This document shows positions 50,125-59,086 of a stretch of 64,000 nucleotides of DNA, piece by piece. Positions within the stretch are counted from its first letter, which is position 1. Every line of letters begins with the position of its first letter. Below the pieces are notes generated by a model. The model was not told the origin of the DNA. It searched no databases and worked only from the letters and a program-made list of their open reading frames with translations. Position numbers and translations under genes: made by a program. Source of the DNA: Aldehydirespirator sp965116665 (lineage in GTDB: Bacteria > Actinomycetota > Acidimicrobiia > Acidimicrobiales > Aldehydirespiratoraceae); contig OZ220709.1 in assembly GCA_965116665.1 (NCBI GenBank), positions 1 through 64,000 on the forward strand. The letters run 5' to 3'.

Positions 50125-51241
50125 CGATTCCGGCGCCGCGGAGGGCTTCGGCGAGCCGTTTCAGATCGTCGTCGGTGTGGGCGGCCGACACCGTCACCCG
50201 CAGCCGCGACGTTCCCGCCGGCACGGTCGGGGGCCGGATGGCCGGCACCAGGATGCCTTCGGCGGCCAGCGCCGCCGATGCGGCCATGGTCCGGTCCTCG
50301 GCACCGACGATGATCGGGATGATCGGGCTCCGGTGGCCGGGCCGGACCCGGTCGATGTTGGCTCTGAGCCTCGCCTTGAGCCGGTCGCCCTCGCCGGAGT
50401 CGATCACGTCGATGGCGGCGCGGGCGGCCGCCGCGGCCGCCGGGGTTGCTGCCGTGGTGAAGATGTAGGAGCGGGCCTTGTTGACGAGCAGGTCCGTGAA
50501 GGTCCTGGGCCCGCACACGAACCCGCCCAGCGACCCGACTGCCTTGGAGAGGGTGCCCACCCTGAGCACGCGGCAGCCCGGATGGAGCGGCTCGGGATGG
50601 TCGAGCACGAGGTGGGCGTCGTCGAGGACGAGCAGCGCTCCGTGGTCGGCGCACACCGAGGAGAGGTCGGCCAGCGGGGCGAGGTCTCCGTCCATGGAGA
50701 AGACCGAGTCGCTCACCACGATTCCCGGGCCGCCGGCGTCGCCCAGCAGTTGATCGACGGCCGCCGTGTCGCAGTGCGGGTAGATGCGGGTCGGGGCCCG
50801 GGCGAGGCGGCACCCGTCGATGATGGAGGCGTGGTTGAGTTCGTCCGAGCAGATCACCGACGCCCACCGGCCCATGGTGTCGAGAACCCCCAGGTTGGCG
50901 GCGTACCCGGTGGTGAACAACACCGCCGCTTCCGTGCGACGCCAGTCGGCGATGCGCTCCTCGAGCCGGCTGTGGACGGGGCGGGATCCCACGATCAGGC
51001 GAGCCGATCCCGCGCCCGTGCCGTAGGCGTCCACTGCGGCGCGGGCGGCGGCCCGCACGGCCGGGTGCTGGGTGAGGCCCAGATAGTCGTTCGAGGCGAA
51101 CGACACGACCGGTTGGCCGGTGCTCGACAGCACCGTGCCCGGTGCGCCGCTGTCGAGGTCCCGGGGTCGGCGCAGCTGGTTGGCGGCGACCACGTCCTGC
51201 AGGGCGTCGCCCGCGATCTGGTCCCAGCCGGTGCCGGTCAT
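50117..51241 (-). CDS. bioF: 8-amino-7-oxononanoate synthase BioF
   Basis: A 374-residue PLP enzyme that joins pimeloyl-thioester and alanine. Motifs: VVSFASNDYLGLTQHP, STARLIVGS-like GSARLIVGSRPVHSRLE, LLVLDDAHLVLDH and the Lys region RVGTLSKAVGSLGGFVCG. It overlaps the bioA stop (ATGA) and bioD start. In a three-gene biotin operon. Confidence 0.9.
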   Translation of the reverse strand: MTGTGWDQIAGDALQDVVAANQLRRPRDLDSGAPGTVLSSTGQPVVSFASNDYLGLTQHPAVRAAARAAVDAYGTGAGSARLIVGSRPVHSRLEERIADWRRTEAAVLFTTGYAANLGVLDTMGRWASVICSDELNHASIIDGCRLARAPTRIYPHCDTAAVDQLLGDAGGPGIVVSDSVFSMDGDLAPLADLSSVCADHGALLVLDDAHLVLDHPEPLHPGCRVLRVGTLSKAVGSLGGFVCGPRTFTDLLVNKARSYIFTTAATPAAAAAARAAIDVIDSGEGDRLKARLRANIDRVRPGHRSPIIPIIVGAEDRTMAASAALAAEGILVPAIRPPTVPAGTSRLRVTVSAAHTDDDLKRLAEALRGAGIDV

Positions 51242-52581
51242 GCCCCGGTTTCCTCGCCGGCCACTTCCTCGCCGGCCACTCCGGTGATGGCGGCCACCAG
51301 GGTCCGGGCGATGGTGTCGATCTCGTCGTCGGTGATCGACAGCGGGGGCATCACCACCACCACGTCACCCAGGGGCCGCAGCAGCACGCCGGCCCTCACC
51401 GCTGCGGCGCACACCTTGCGCCCCCATTTCGAGGCTCCCGTAGGGGGGTCGAGCTCGATGCCCGTCATCAGGCCTCTCCGGCGCACCTCCTTAACCGCGG
51501 GCAGGGCCGCCACCGCGTCGAGAGCAAAGCCGAGGCGCTCGGCTGCCCGGCGGGCCGCGTCGATCAGGCCGCGCTCGGAAATCAGCTCCAGATGGCGGGT
51601 AGCCACCGCGCAGGCCAGGGCGTTCCCGCTGTAGGAGTGGCCGTGGTAGAAGGTGCGGGGTCCGAGATCCGCGCCGAGGAAGGCCTCGTACACATGGGAG
51701 GCGGCCACGGTGGCCGACAGGGGCAGGTAGCCGCCGGTTATGCCCTTGCCCAGGCACATCAGGTCGGGCCGGATCCCGCACAGTTCGCTGGCGAACAGCG
51801 CGCCGGTGCGGCCGAATCCGGTGGCCACCTCGTCGCAGATGAGCGGCACTCCCCGGGCCTGGACCGCCTCCGCGAAGGCGGCCACCTGCTCGGGTTCGGT
51901 CACGAGCATCCCGGCTGCGCCCTGGACCAGGGGCTCGATGACGGCCGCGGCCAGCCTGGAGTGGTGTCTGTCGACCGCGGCGACGGCCTTGGACACCCAG
52001 TCACCGTCGTCGTATCCGGGAGTGCGGATCACCGGGAACCGCAGCGGGTCGAACAGGTCCGTGCCGAAGCCTCCGTCCCCCACCGACAGCGACCCGACCG
52101 AGTCGCCGTGGTAGGCCTGACCGAGCGCGAGGTAGGCGGTGCGGTCGGTGACCCCCTGGTTGTGCCAGTACTGGAAGGCGATCTTGACAGCCTGCTCCAC
52201 TGCGGCCGCCCCGTCCGACGCGAACAGGAAGTGGGGAGCGGTCACCGGCACGACTCCGGAGAGAGCTTCGGCCAGGGTGATGGCGGCGGTGTTGCCGTTG
52301 CCGAGCAGGGTGGAGTGGCCGATGCGCTCGAGCTGCTCGCGGGCGGCCCGGTTCAGGTCGCCGTCGGCGTGACCGAGAGTGGTCACCCACAGCGACGAGA
52401 TGGCGTCGAGGTAGCGGCGGCCGTCGGTGTCGTAGAGGTAGTTGCCCTCGCCCCGTTCCACGATGACCGGCGTGGAGTCCTCGTAGACGGCCATCTGGGT
52501 GAAGCCGTGCCACACCACCGCGGCGTCGCGCCGGGCCCACTCCGCCCCAGTCGTCCCCTCGGCACGCTCGGTCGGCCTCAC
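51238..52581 (-). CDS. bioA: Adenosylmethionine-8-amino-7-oxononanoate aminotransferase BioA
   Basis: A 447-residue class III aminotransferase that makes 7,8-diaminononanoate. Motifs: SLWVTTLGHADGDLNRAARE, LFASDGAAAVEQAVKIAFQY, AYHGDSVGSLSVGDGG, LICDEVATGFGRTG and CLGKGITGGYLPLSA with the PLP Lys. Start is GTG 52581. First gene of the bioA-bioF-bioD operon, 15 bases after a nitroreductase gene. bioB, which completes the pathway, is not in the window. Confidence 0.9.
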   Translation of the reverse strand: MRPTERAEGTTGAEWARRDAAVVWHGFTQMAVYEDSTPVIVERGEGNYLYDTDGRRYLDAISSLWVTTLGHADGDLNRAAREQLERIGHSTLLGNGNTAAITLAEALSGVVPVTAPHFLFASDGAAAVEQAVKIAFQYWHNQGVTDRTAYLALGQAYHGDSVGSLSVGDGGFGTDLFDPLRFPVIRTPGYDDGDWVSKAVAAVDRHHSRLAAAVIEPLVQGAAGMLVTEPEQVAAFAEAVQARGVPLICDEVATGFGRTGALFASELCGIRPDLMCLGKGITGGYLPLSATVAASHVYEAFLGADLGPRTFYHGHSYSGNALACAVATRHLELISERGLIDAARRAAERLGFALDAVAALPAVKEVRRRGLMTGIELDPPTGASKWGRKVCAAAVRAGVLLRPLGDVVVVMPPLSITDDEIDTIARTLVAAITGVAGEEVAGEETGA

Positions 52582-52596
52582 GATGCGGGATCCGCC

Positions 52597-53268
52597 TCAG
52601 GCGGGCGGGGCGCTACCCCAGGCGTCCCAGTGCAGGACCTTCGACATCGGCTTGCGGAGTCCTGGCCGGAAGTCTGTGCCGATGGTGTGGGCGATGGGTA
52701 TGAGCGCGACCTGCGAGCACTGGTCGTAGGGGATGCCCAGGATCTCGGCGGCGGGCTGCTCGTAGGCCAGGTGGAGTGTGGTCCAGCACGTGCCCAGGCC
52801 CCGCTCCCGGGCGGCCAGCATGAAGCTCCACGACGCTTGGATCACCGATCCGAGCCTTGACGCCGCCCCGCCCCAAGACGGCCGGTCGACGCGGCTCACC
52901 AACAGGCACGGGATCAGGAAGGCAGGAGCCCGCTCGAGGTTGTCGGCGAGGTACTGGGCCGAGTCCGCGATCCGTTCATACGAGGCCTGAACCACGGGGT
53001 CCTCGCGGGGCGGGGCGTTGGTGGGGAAGTAGGGCGACTGCACGTAGGAGGCCCACGACTGGCGATACAGCTCGGCCAGCGCCGCCTTCTTGTCCGGGTC
53101 GGTCACCACCACCCATTGCCAGTCCTGGAGGTTGCCCCCGGTAGGCGCTTGCAGCGCGATGGCCAGGCACTCGGTGATCAGTTCGGGGTCGACCGGACGG
53201 TCGAAGTCCAGACGCTTGCGGACAGCCCGCGTCGTCGTCAGCAGTTCGTCGGCGGACAGTCCCAGCAT
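52597..53268 (-). CDS. Nitroreductase-family flavoprotein
   Basis: A 223-residue FMN protein. Motifs: TRAVRKRLDFDRPVDPELI, AIALQAPTGGNLQDWQWVVV and a C-terminal MLAARERGLGTCWTTLHLAY. GGAGG before ATG 53268 supports the start. It precedes bioA by 15 bases and may be co-transcribed with the biotin genes, but no biotin function is known for this family. Role: reduction of nitro or quinone compounds, by inference. Confidence 0.8.
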   Translation of the reverse strand: MLGLSADELLTTTRAVRKRLDFDRPVDPELITECLAIALQAPTGGNLQDWQWVVVTDPDKKAALAELYRQSWASYVQSPYFPTNAPPREDPVVQASYERIADSAQYLADNLERAPAFLIPCLLVSRVDRPSWGGAASRLGSVIQASWSFMLAARERGLGTCWTTLHLAYEQPAAEILGIPYDQCSQVALIPIAHTIGTDFRPGLRKPMSKVLHWDAWGSAPPA

Positions 53269-53347
53269 TCGGCAGCCTCCTGCGTCGGCGGTCGGAGCAG
53301 TCAGACCCTACGACTTTCGACCGCGAACCGACAGGCCGAGGGGTGGC

Positions 53348-53448
53348 GCGACCGGCGAGGCCGGGGGGTGGCGGCGAGGAACGGCCGACCGACAATGGGG
53401 CGAAGCCCCGTCGGTCGGACGGCCTCGGCGACAGGACCCGCCGGCCGG
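53348..53448. repeat. ~100-bp hairpin repeat, copy 1
   Basis: Runs from GCGACCGGCGAGGCC to CCCGCCGGCCGG. The centre folds into CCGACCGAC/GTCGGTCGG with an inner GGGGC-gaa-GCCCC. It matches 60081-60180 with a single extra base. It lies between the nitroreductase 5' side and an LLM gene 3' end. Confidence 0.9.
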
Positions 53449-53483
53449 AACGACGCAATCAAGCCAGGCCGGGCAGCGCCCGC

Positions 53484-54635
53484 CTAGGACAGCAGGGGCA
53501 GGACCTCTTCGGCGATGCGGTGGAGCTGCTCCTCGACCTTCTCGTAGGGGTCGCCGGGCATGGCCGGGAACAGCAGCAGGTTCTCGAGGCCGATCTGCTC
53601 GTCGCGCCAGCTGATGGCCTCGGCGACCTGTTCCGGGCTGCCGACCAGCCAGGTCTTCTGGTCGATGGACGTCTCCAGGGTGGGGATCAGTCCGGCCTTG
53701 GCCGGCTTGCCGTCGGGGCCCATGTAGCCCTTGCTCCAGCCGTAGGGGCCGAGGAACTTCCACAGCTCGTCGTGGCCGTCTCTCACCGACGCGACCGCGT
53801 CCTCGTAGGTGTCCTCCACCCGGAGGCATTGCACGAGCATGCGGTTCTCGCCCCGGGCCAGCTCCCGGCCGTGGTGGGCCTGGTACCGCTCCGCGAACTG
53901 CTCCCAGCGCTCCTTGATGAAGCTGTGGTGGTAGTTCCAGAACACGCCGCCCCAGCCGCAGCGCGGGATCTGCTCGAGGGTGGCCGGCGATTTCGCGGCC
54001 TGCCAGATCTCGTAGGGGTAGAGGGGCCGGGGCACCAGTGACAGCTCCGAGACGAAGCCGCCCCGGTCGGGGATGCCCGGCGGCGGGAAGTCGTAGACGT
54101 CGCCGTGGAAGCTGAAGGACTCGTTGTCCAGCGCCAGCCGCATCACTTCCATGGCCTCGTCGAACTGCTTGCGGTTGAGCTCGTCGGCGGCGGCCTTGTC
54201 GGGGTTGTCGAAGCTGCCGATACTGGTGCCCAGCGTCTCGGCCTCACGGGGCACCGTGCCCCGGCCGACGCCGAGGATCCCGCGGCCGCCGGAGATGTTG
54301 TGGAAGGTGGCGAAGTCCTCGGCCAGCCTCAACGGATGCCACTGGGGCACGATGTTGAAGGCCATGCCGATGCGGATCTGCTCGGTGCGCTCCGCGACGA
54401 TGGTTCCCAGCAGGATCCCGTTGGGGATCACCTCGTAGCCCTCGTGCTGGAAGTGGTGCTCGGTCAGCCAGTACGAGTCGAAGCCCAGCCGGTCGCACGA
54501 GACCGCCATGTCGATTATTCGCTCGGTGGTCCGCCACACCTCCTTGTGGTCGAAGCGCCGGTCGGTGGGCACTGGGGGTCCCGCCCCGGCGTCGGCCAAC
54601 TCCACGCCGCCGAAGAGGAACACCCCCGCCCGCAT
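53484..54635 (-). CDS. Luciferase-like (LLM-class) monooxygenase
   Basis: A 383-residue flavin-dependent monooxygenase. Motifs: SCDRLGFDSYWLTEHHFQHE, QIRIGMAFNIVPQWHPLRLA, GGRGILGVGRGTVPREAE and PYEIWQAAKSPATLEQIPRC. This is the bacterial luciferase-like alkanal/alkane group rather than short F420 types. ATG 54635 is preferred to TTG three codons earlier. It is divergent from the dioxygenase gene at 54714. Confidence 0.8.
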   Translation of the reverse strand: MRAGVFLFGGVELADAGAGPPVPTDRRFDHKEVWRTTERIIDMAVSCDRLGFDSYWLTEHHFQHEGYEVIPNGILLGTIVAERTEQIRIGMAFNIVPQWHPLRLAEDFATFHNISGGRGILGVGRGTVPREAETLGTSIGSFDNPDKAAADELNRKQFDEAMEVMRLALDNESFSFHGDVYDFPPPGIPDRGGFVSELSLVPRPLYPYEIWQAAKSPATLEQIPRCGWGGVFWNYHHSFIKERWEQFAERYQAHHGRELARGENRMLVQCLRVEDTYEDAVASVRDGHDELWKFLGPYGWSKGYMGPDGKPAKAGLIPTLETSIDQKTWLVGSPEQVAEAISWRDEQIGLENLLLFPAMPGDPYEKVEEQLHRIAEEVLPLLS

Positions 54636-54713
54636 GAACCTCAACTGTAGACGCTCCTAGAATCCGGGGACCTTCCCGGCCGCCGACCTCACGCGGAGAC
54701 GGAGCCTCGAACA

Positions 54714-55640
54714 ATGGCCACCGACCTGTTCGACATAGAACCGCTGGACGCCTCCTTCGGCGCGGTGGTCACAGGGGTCGAGTTGCGCTCCATCGGCGAT
54801 GCCGCGTTCGAGGCGCTGCACGAGACGTGGCTGGCGTACGCCCTGCTGATCTTCCCGGGCCAGTTCCTGACCATCGACGAGCAGAACGCCTTCGCCCGGC
54901 GGTTCGGTCCGTTGGAGTTCGAGGCGGTGCCCTTCAGCAACGTCGACGCCGAGGGCGACGTTCTCAGCGACCCCGGCCACGACGTGGTGAAGTCGCTGCG
55001 GGGCAACGAGGGCTGGCACCACGACAGCACCTACATGCCGCTGCAGGCCAAGGGCTCGGTGTTCACCGCCGAGGTGGTGACCAGCCACGGCGGGGCCACC
55101 GGATGGGCCGACATGAGAGCCGCCTACGAGGCCTTGGACTCCGAGACCCGCCGGCGCCTGCCGGCCATGCGGGCCTACCACTCGCTGTACTACAGCCAGG
55201 GCCGCTCGGGGTACCTTCCCACCAAGAACTCCGGCGGGGGCTACGACATGTACGGCTTCCACGACCTCGAGCCGTCACTGCGGCCGCTGGTGAAGGTTCA
55301 TCCCGAGACGGGCCGCCCCAACCTGCTGATCGGCCGCCACGCCTACGGGATCGTGGGAATGGCCGAGGACGAGTCGGAGGCGTTCCTCGACCGGCTCAAC
55401 GCCGAGGCCTGCCAGCCGCCCCGCGTCCACCACCATCAGTGGGCTGCGGGCGATGCCGCGCTGTGGGACAACCGCCGTCTGATGCACCGGGGGACGCCGT
55501 TCGACATGACCGAACCGCGGGTGATGTGGCACACCCGCATCGCCGGTAATCCTGCCTCGGAGCTGGCCGACAACCACCGGGGCTTCCAGCAGCGATCAGG
55601 CATCGACGTGATGGGCGAGGACACCCTCATCGTCGGCTGA
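54714..55640 (+). CDS. TauD/TfdA-family dioxygenase
   Basis: A 308-residue Fe(II)/2-oxoglutarate oxygenase. Iron ligands are visible as NEGWHHDSTYMP (H-x-D) and DNRRLMHRGTPFD (distal His); MWHTRIAG carries the oxoglutarate-binding Arg. TauD-type enzymes cleave taurine, 2,4-D and related compounds. The substrate is not fixed here. GGAGCC upstream of ATG 54714. Confidence 0.85.
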   Translation: MATDLFDIEPLDASFGAVVTGVELRSIGDAAFEALHETWLAYALLIFPGQFLTIDEQNAFARRFGPLEFEAVPFSNVDAEGDVLSDPGHDVVKSLRGNEGWHHDSTYMPLQAKGSVFTAEVVTSHGGATGWADMRAAYEALDSETRRRLPAMRAYHSLYYSQGRSGYLPTKNSGGGYDMYGFHDLEPSLRPLVKVHPETGRPNLLIGRHAYGIVGMAEDESEAFLDRLNAEACQPPRVHHHQWAAGDAALWDNRRLMHRGTPFDMTEPRVMWHTRIAGNPASELADNHRGFQQRSGIDVMGEDTLIVG

Positions 55641-55680
55641 CACCGGCGATCAGCGAAGCCGAAGCGGGTAGCGTCCGGCT

Positions 55681-56877
55681 GTGATTGATCTGCGCCGCAT
55701 GGGCGTGGAGCGGCTGGGCCGGCTGCGGGAGCAGATGCGTGCGCAGGGGGTGGACGGGGCTGTGCTGATGCATGGTCCCCACGTGACCTACGCCACCGGT
55801 CACGTCTGTGAAGCTGTCGACGCCAGTCACGCCAATCATCGCCGAGCGGTGGCCATCGTGGGCGGGGCGGACGGTCCCGCCCGTCTCCATGCTCACGGTG
55901 AGGCTGGCGACGATGTCACGGCTGCAGCGGACCTGGGCGCTGCGCTGTGGCCCGAGTTGGACGACGGCGCCGGCGCGGTCACCGCCGCCATCGCCGAGGT
56001 CCTCGGCGATGTGGCCGGCCGCAGGGTGGCAGTGGACGGGATCACCGGCGCCATGGCCCGGGCCGGGGTCCTGGACGGCGCCGAGCTGGTGGACGCCGGA
56101 CGGGTGTTGGGGCCGGCCCGGGTGATCAAGACTGCCGACGAACTGGCGTGCATCGACCAGTCCCAGAGGCACACCGAGAGGGCGATGGCCGCAGCCCGGG
56201 AGGCCTGCATTCCGGGCGCTTGCCGGGCCGAGGTGGCGGGCGCGTTCCTGGCTGCTCTGCGAGACAGCGCTCCGGGCAACGTCCTCGCCTGCGGCAACAT
56301 GATCGACCCGATCTTCCAGCCCATGCCGCTTCACCGTGACGGCGGGCCTCGCACCACCACGGGTCATGTGGCCTTTCCCACCGGGGTCGACAACCCGGTC
56401 TTCTCCGAGGGCGACCTGGTGTGGGTGGACGCCGGGGTGGGCTGGCACGGCTACATGTCCGACTTCGGATGCACATGGGTGCCGGGACGGGATCCGAATC
56501 CGGCCGAGCAGTCGCTGTTCGACCGTTGGATGGCGGTGCTGGAGGCGTCGCTGGCCGCGGTCCGGCCGGGAGTTACGCTCGGCGATGTGGGCCGGGCCGC
56601 CCGCGCGGTGGAGCCTGCCGAGACGCCGTGGCTGCCGCAGTTCTACCTGGCCCACGGCACCGGCCTCGAGAGCGCGGAGATGCCCATGATCGGCACGGAC
56701 TTGGGCCAGGCCTTCGACGACGGCTACGAGCTGGCTGAGGGCATGGTGCTCGTCTTCGAGCCGGTCATCTGGTCCGACGGGGTGGGCGGCTACCGGGCGG
56801 AGGAGGTCGTCGCGGTGACCGGCGACGGCTGGCGCCGCTTGGGCCACGGCCACCACTACCAGCCGTTCCGGACATGA
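55681..56877 (+). CDS. M24-family peptidase (Xaa-Pro/creatinase type)
   Basis: A 398-residue metallopeptidase. The N-terminal creatinase-like domain is followed by a pita-bread fold with the full metal set: VWVDAGVGWHGYMSDFG (two Asp), FYLAHGTGLESAE (His), VLVFEPVIWSD (Glu) and YRAEEVVAVTG (Glu). It hydrolyses N-terminal Xaa-Pro peptides or creatine-like amides. Start GTG 55681, 40 bases after the dioxygenase. Followed by a shorter relative at 56963. Confidence 0.85.
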   Translation: MIDLRRMGVERLGRLREQMRAQGVDGAVLMHGPHVTYATGHVCEAVDASHANHRRAVAIVGGADGPARLHAHGEAGDDVTAAADLGAALWPELDDGAGAVTAAIAEVLGDVAGRRVAVDGITGAMARAGVLDGAELVDAGRVLGPARVIKTADELACIDQSQRHTERAMAAAREACIPGACRAEVAGAFLAALRDSAPGNVLACGNMIDPIFQPMPLHRDGGPRTTTGHVAFPTGVDNPVFSEGDLVWVDAGVGWHGYMSDFGCTWVPGRDPNPAEQSLFDRWMAVLEASLAAVRPGVTLGDVGRAARAVEPAETPWLPQFYLAHGTGLESAEMPMIGTDLGQAFDDGYELAEGMVLVFEPVIWSDGVGGYRAEEVVAVTGDGWRRLGHGHHYQPFRT

Positions 56878-56902
56878 GCACCGACCCCAGGGACCAGTCC
56901 CA

Positions 56903-56950
56903 GAATCTGTGCCGGTCTTACCCCCATGTGACGGCTTTCTCTACAGATTT
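56903..56950 (+). repeat. 48-bp dispersed repeat, copy C
   Basis: GAATCTGT at the left and ACAGATTT at the right, with TGTGACGGCTTTCTCT between. Lies between the two M24-family genes, 12 bases before the start of the second. Confidence 0.85.
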
Positions 56951-56962
56951 GGTGGTGCGCCG

Positions 56963-57958
56963 GTGACTACTGCTGACAACGGCGGAAGACAAGGGGCCGC
57001 ACCGCGGCGGTCAGATGCTGATGACCGGGCGGACCTGGTGGCGGCCCGCCGGGACCGGGTGTTGGATGCCATGACCGCGGCCGGCATCGACGTGCTGGTG
57101 CTGGGGCGCCAGGACAACGCGGGATACGTGTGCGGGATGCGCCGGCTGTGGACGGCCGGCACCCGGCCCTTCGGTGCGGGCTGCATCGTGGTGAGGGCCA
57201 CCGGGCGGGTCCATGCCCTGTCGAGCTGGGACGCCGGCATCGAGGCCCCCATGAGCTTCGGCGACCTCTACCCGCTCACCTGGAATCCCCGAATCATGGC
57301 CGCGTCGATGGCCGCGATTGACGGCTTGGCGGAGGCTCGCCTGATCGGCGTGGACGAGTTGACGCCGTCGTTCGGCCGGGCCGCGAGCCACTTCGCCCCA
57401 CATGCCGGCGTCGTGCCGGCGGACGACCTGATGGCCGGCGTGCGTCTTCACAAGCTGTCTGGTGAGGTCGAGGCCATCACTCAGGCCTGCGCCGCGGCCT
57501 GGGTCGGGGTGGGGGCTGCGCTCAATGTCCCCGAGCACGCCGATCCGGTCGGAGCGGCCATCAAGGCGTTGGCCGGCCATGGCGTGACCGTCCCGTCGTC
57601 GGGCGTGAAGGCCGAGCGTCGCGGCGACGGCCTCGCCATCGATATCGGCGTGATCTGCGACCTGTACGAGGGGGGAGTCGGCGGCCTCTTTGTCGGCGCT
57701 CAGCGGGCAGGTTCCAGTGCCTTGGCCGCTGCCTGCCGCGCCGGCGCAACCCATGCTGACCTAGCTGCGTCGGCCACCGCGGGCGACTGGCTGGTGCGAG
57801 GTCTGGGCATGGGCTTCGAGCGTCCAGTGATCGGCCCGCAGATCGGCACCGGCGAGAGGCTCGAAGCCGAAATGGTCCTCAGCGTCACCGACGGCGACCA
57901 CCGCGACGTGGTCCACATCACCGCCGCCGGCCCGGTCGTGCTGTCAGCCCGGCCGTGA
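56963..57958 (+). CDS. Degenerate M24-family protein (probable pseudoenzyme)
   Basis: A 331-residue relative of the upstream M24 peptidase. The N-terminal domain is family-like (DRVLDAMTAAGIDVLVLGRQ, NAGYVCGM). The C-terminal domain keeps one metal Asp (GLAIDIGVICDLYEGGVGG). The second Asp, the catalytic His (MGFERPVIGP in its place) and the Glu pair (MVLSVTDGDHRDV) are missing. The fold is shorter than active members. It is probably a binding or regulatory partner of the neighbour, or decaying. GTG 56963 is chosen because a start at 56909 would lie in repeat copy C. Confidence 0.65.
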   Translation: MTTADNGGRQGAAPRRSDADDRADLVAARRDRVLDAMTAAGIDVLVLGRQDNAGYVCGMRRLWTAGTRPFGAGCIVVRATGRVHALSSWDAGIEAPMSFGDLYPLTWNPRIMAASMAAIDGLAEARLIGVDELTPSFGRAASHFAPHAGVVPADDLMAGVRLHKLSGEVEAITQACAAAWVGVGAALNVPEHADPVGAAIKALAGHGVTVPSSGVKAERRGDGLAIDIGVICDLYEGGVGGLFVGAQRAGSSALAAACRAGATHADLAASATAGDWLVRGLGMGFERPVIGPQIGTGERLEAEMVLSVTDGDHRDVVHITAAGPVVLSARP

Positions 57959-57972
57959 AGCAAGCTCGCCCA

Positions 57973-58020
57973 AATTCTGTACCGATATTGCTCCCATATG
58001 ACGGGTTTCTCTACTGATTT
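57973..58020 (+). repeat. 48-bp dispersed repeat, copy D
   Basis: AATTCTGT at the left, ACTGATTT at the right, TATGACGGGTTTCTCT between. The stop codon of the minus-strand gene at 58011 lies inside it. Confidence 0.85.
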
Positions 58021-58973
58021 CGGTCGAGCCTCTGTTCAGGCGGGGCTACAGCTGCGGCCACGGTCGCGCAAAGCTGATCGGGGCGGCGGGCGTAGTCGTC
58101 CCATGTGAAGTTGAGCACGTCCCAACCTGCGAGCAGCAGCCGATTGCGGCGCTGGCGGTCGTGGCTGAAGTTGTGAAGATTGTGGTGCCAGCGAACGCTG
58201 TCTAGCTCGATCGCGAGATGCTGATCCGGGTAGGCCAGATCGACTTGAGCGATGAACTCGCCGTCGGCCGAGTGAATCGGATACTCAAAGCAGGGCTGGT
58301 CCAGTCCGGCACCAGCCAACAGAGCGGAGACCATGCGGCTCCATCTGCTCAGCGGCACTCCTCCGTCACCGATGCGAGCGTCCAGAGCGACTCGAAGGGC
58401 ATGGCAGCCGTTCCTTCCGCGGCGGGCGTGGGCGACGAGCACGTCATGGAGGTCCCACAGTCGCAGCCGTCCGTCCCGCAGGACCGCGTCGATGGTGTCG
58501 TCCAACTGCCTGCGGCCGACAACTGCGGCCACATCGAGCACCGTGCGCCCCACTCCTGTCACCGGTATGGCCTCCCGGATGGTCGGCTGGGCCAGGCCCA
58601 TCTGGGCCGACTTGTGGAGTATGGCGCCCTTCACCGCCGGGCTGCGGTTGGCTGCCACCACCACCTCGATGCGGTCGAGTGAGTATCCGTCGATGCGGTG
58701 GACGGCCGCGGCTGATCGGTGGCTGGCCAGAGCATTGTGAGCCAGGCACACCGCCAGCAATCTTGAGAGTCGGGTCTGCCTGGTTGCGGCGTGCCGGTAC
58801 ACGCCACGTGCCACCCGTTCCCAACGGCCGGTTCTCAGACGCTGCTCGATCTGCCCGCTCGTCATGCCGTCTTCCAAGGCTTGGGAGCGGTGAATCAGGC
58901 CGTGCTGCTGTCTCATCCGTCTCAGCACACGCTCTTCACTCTGCTGTTCCACGATCTGAGTATGACAACACAT
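58011..58973 (-). CDS. AbiEi-like N-terminus with DUF559 nuclease-like domain
   Basis: A 320-residue protein. The N-terminal part (MRQQHGLIHRSQALEDGMTS, then RTGRWERVARGVYRHA) matches the winged-helix AbiEi antitoxin type found in DUF559 proteins. The C-terminal DUF559 (Vsr-fold) part shows IAQVDLAYPDQHLAIELDSV and a basic NFSHDRQRRNRLLLAGW. The nuclease-like Asp and Glu are present. It may act as a DNA-binding nuclease or stand-alone conflict protein; no partner toxin is adjacent. Start ATG 58973 is preferred to a TTG at 59003. The 3' end lies in repeat copy D. Confidence 0.7.
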   Translation of the reverse strand: MCCHTQIVEQQSEERVLRRMRQQHGLIHRSQALEDGMTSGQIEQRLRTGRWERVARGVYRHAATRQTRLSRLLAVCLAHNALASHRSAAAVHRIDGYSLDRIEVVVAANRSPAVKGAILHKSAQMGLAQPTIREAIPVTGVGRTVLDVAAVVGRRQLDDTIDAVLRDGRLRLWDLHDVLVAHARRGRNGCHALRVALDARIGDGGVPLSRWSRMVSALLAGAGLDQPCFEYPIHSADGEFIAQVDLAYPDQHLAIELDSVRWHHNLHNFSHDRQRRNRLLLAGWDVLNFTWDDYARRPDQLCATVAAAVAPPEQRLDRNQ

Positions 58974-59007
58974 GAGTTTTAATGCTATATCAATCTTCGA
59001 CAATCCC

Positions 59008-59055
59008 TAATATGTATAGGTTTTCCTCCCATATGACGGGTTTCTCTACTGATTT
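59008..59055 (+). repeat. 48-bp dispersed repeat, copy E
   Basis: The left end (TAATATGT) is degraded; the right part TATGACGGGTTTCTCTACTG is identical to copy D. It lies between the AbiEi-like gene start and the MaoC gene start. Confidence 0.8.
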
Positions 59056-59086
59056 TGGTTGAGTCGAGGAAAGGCCCGTAGTCTGC

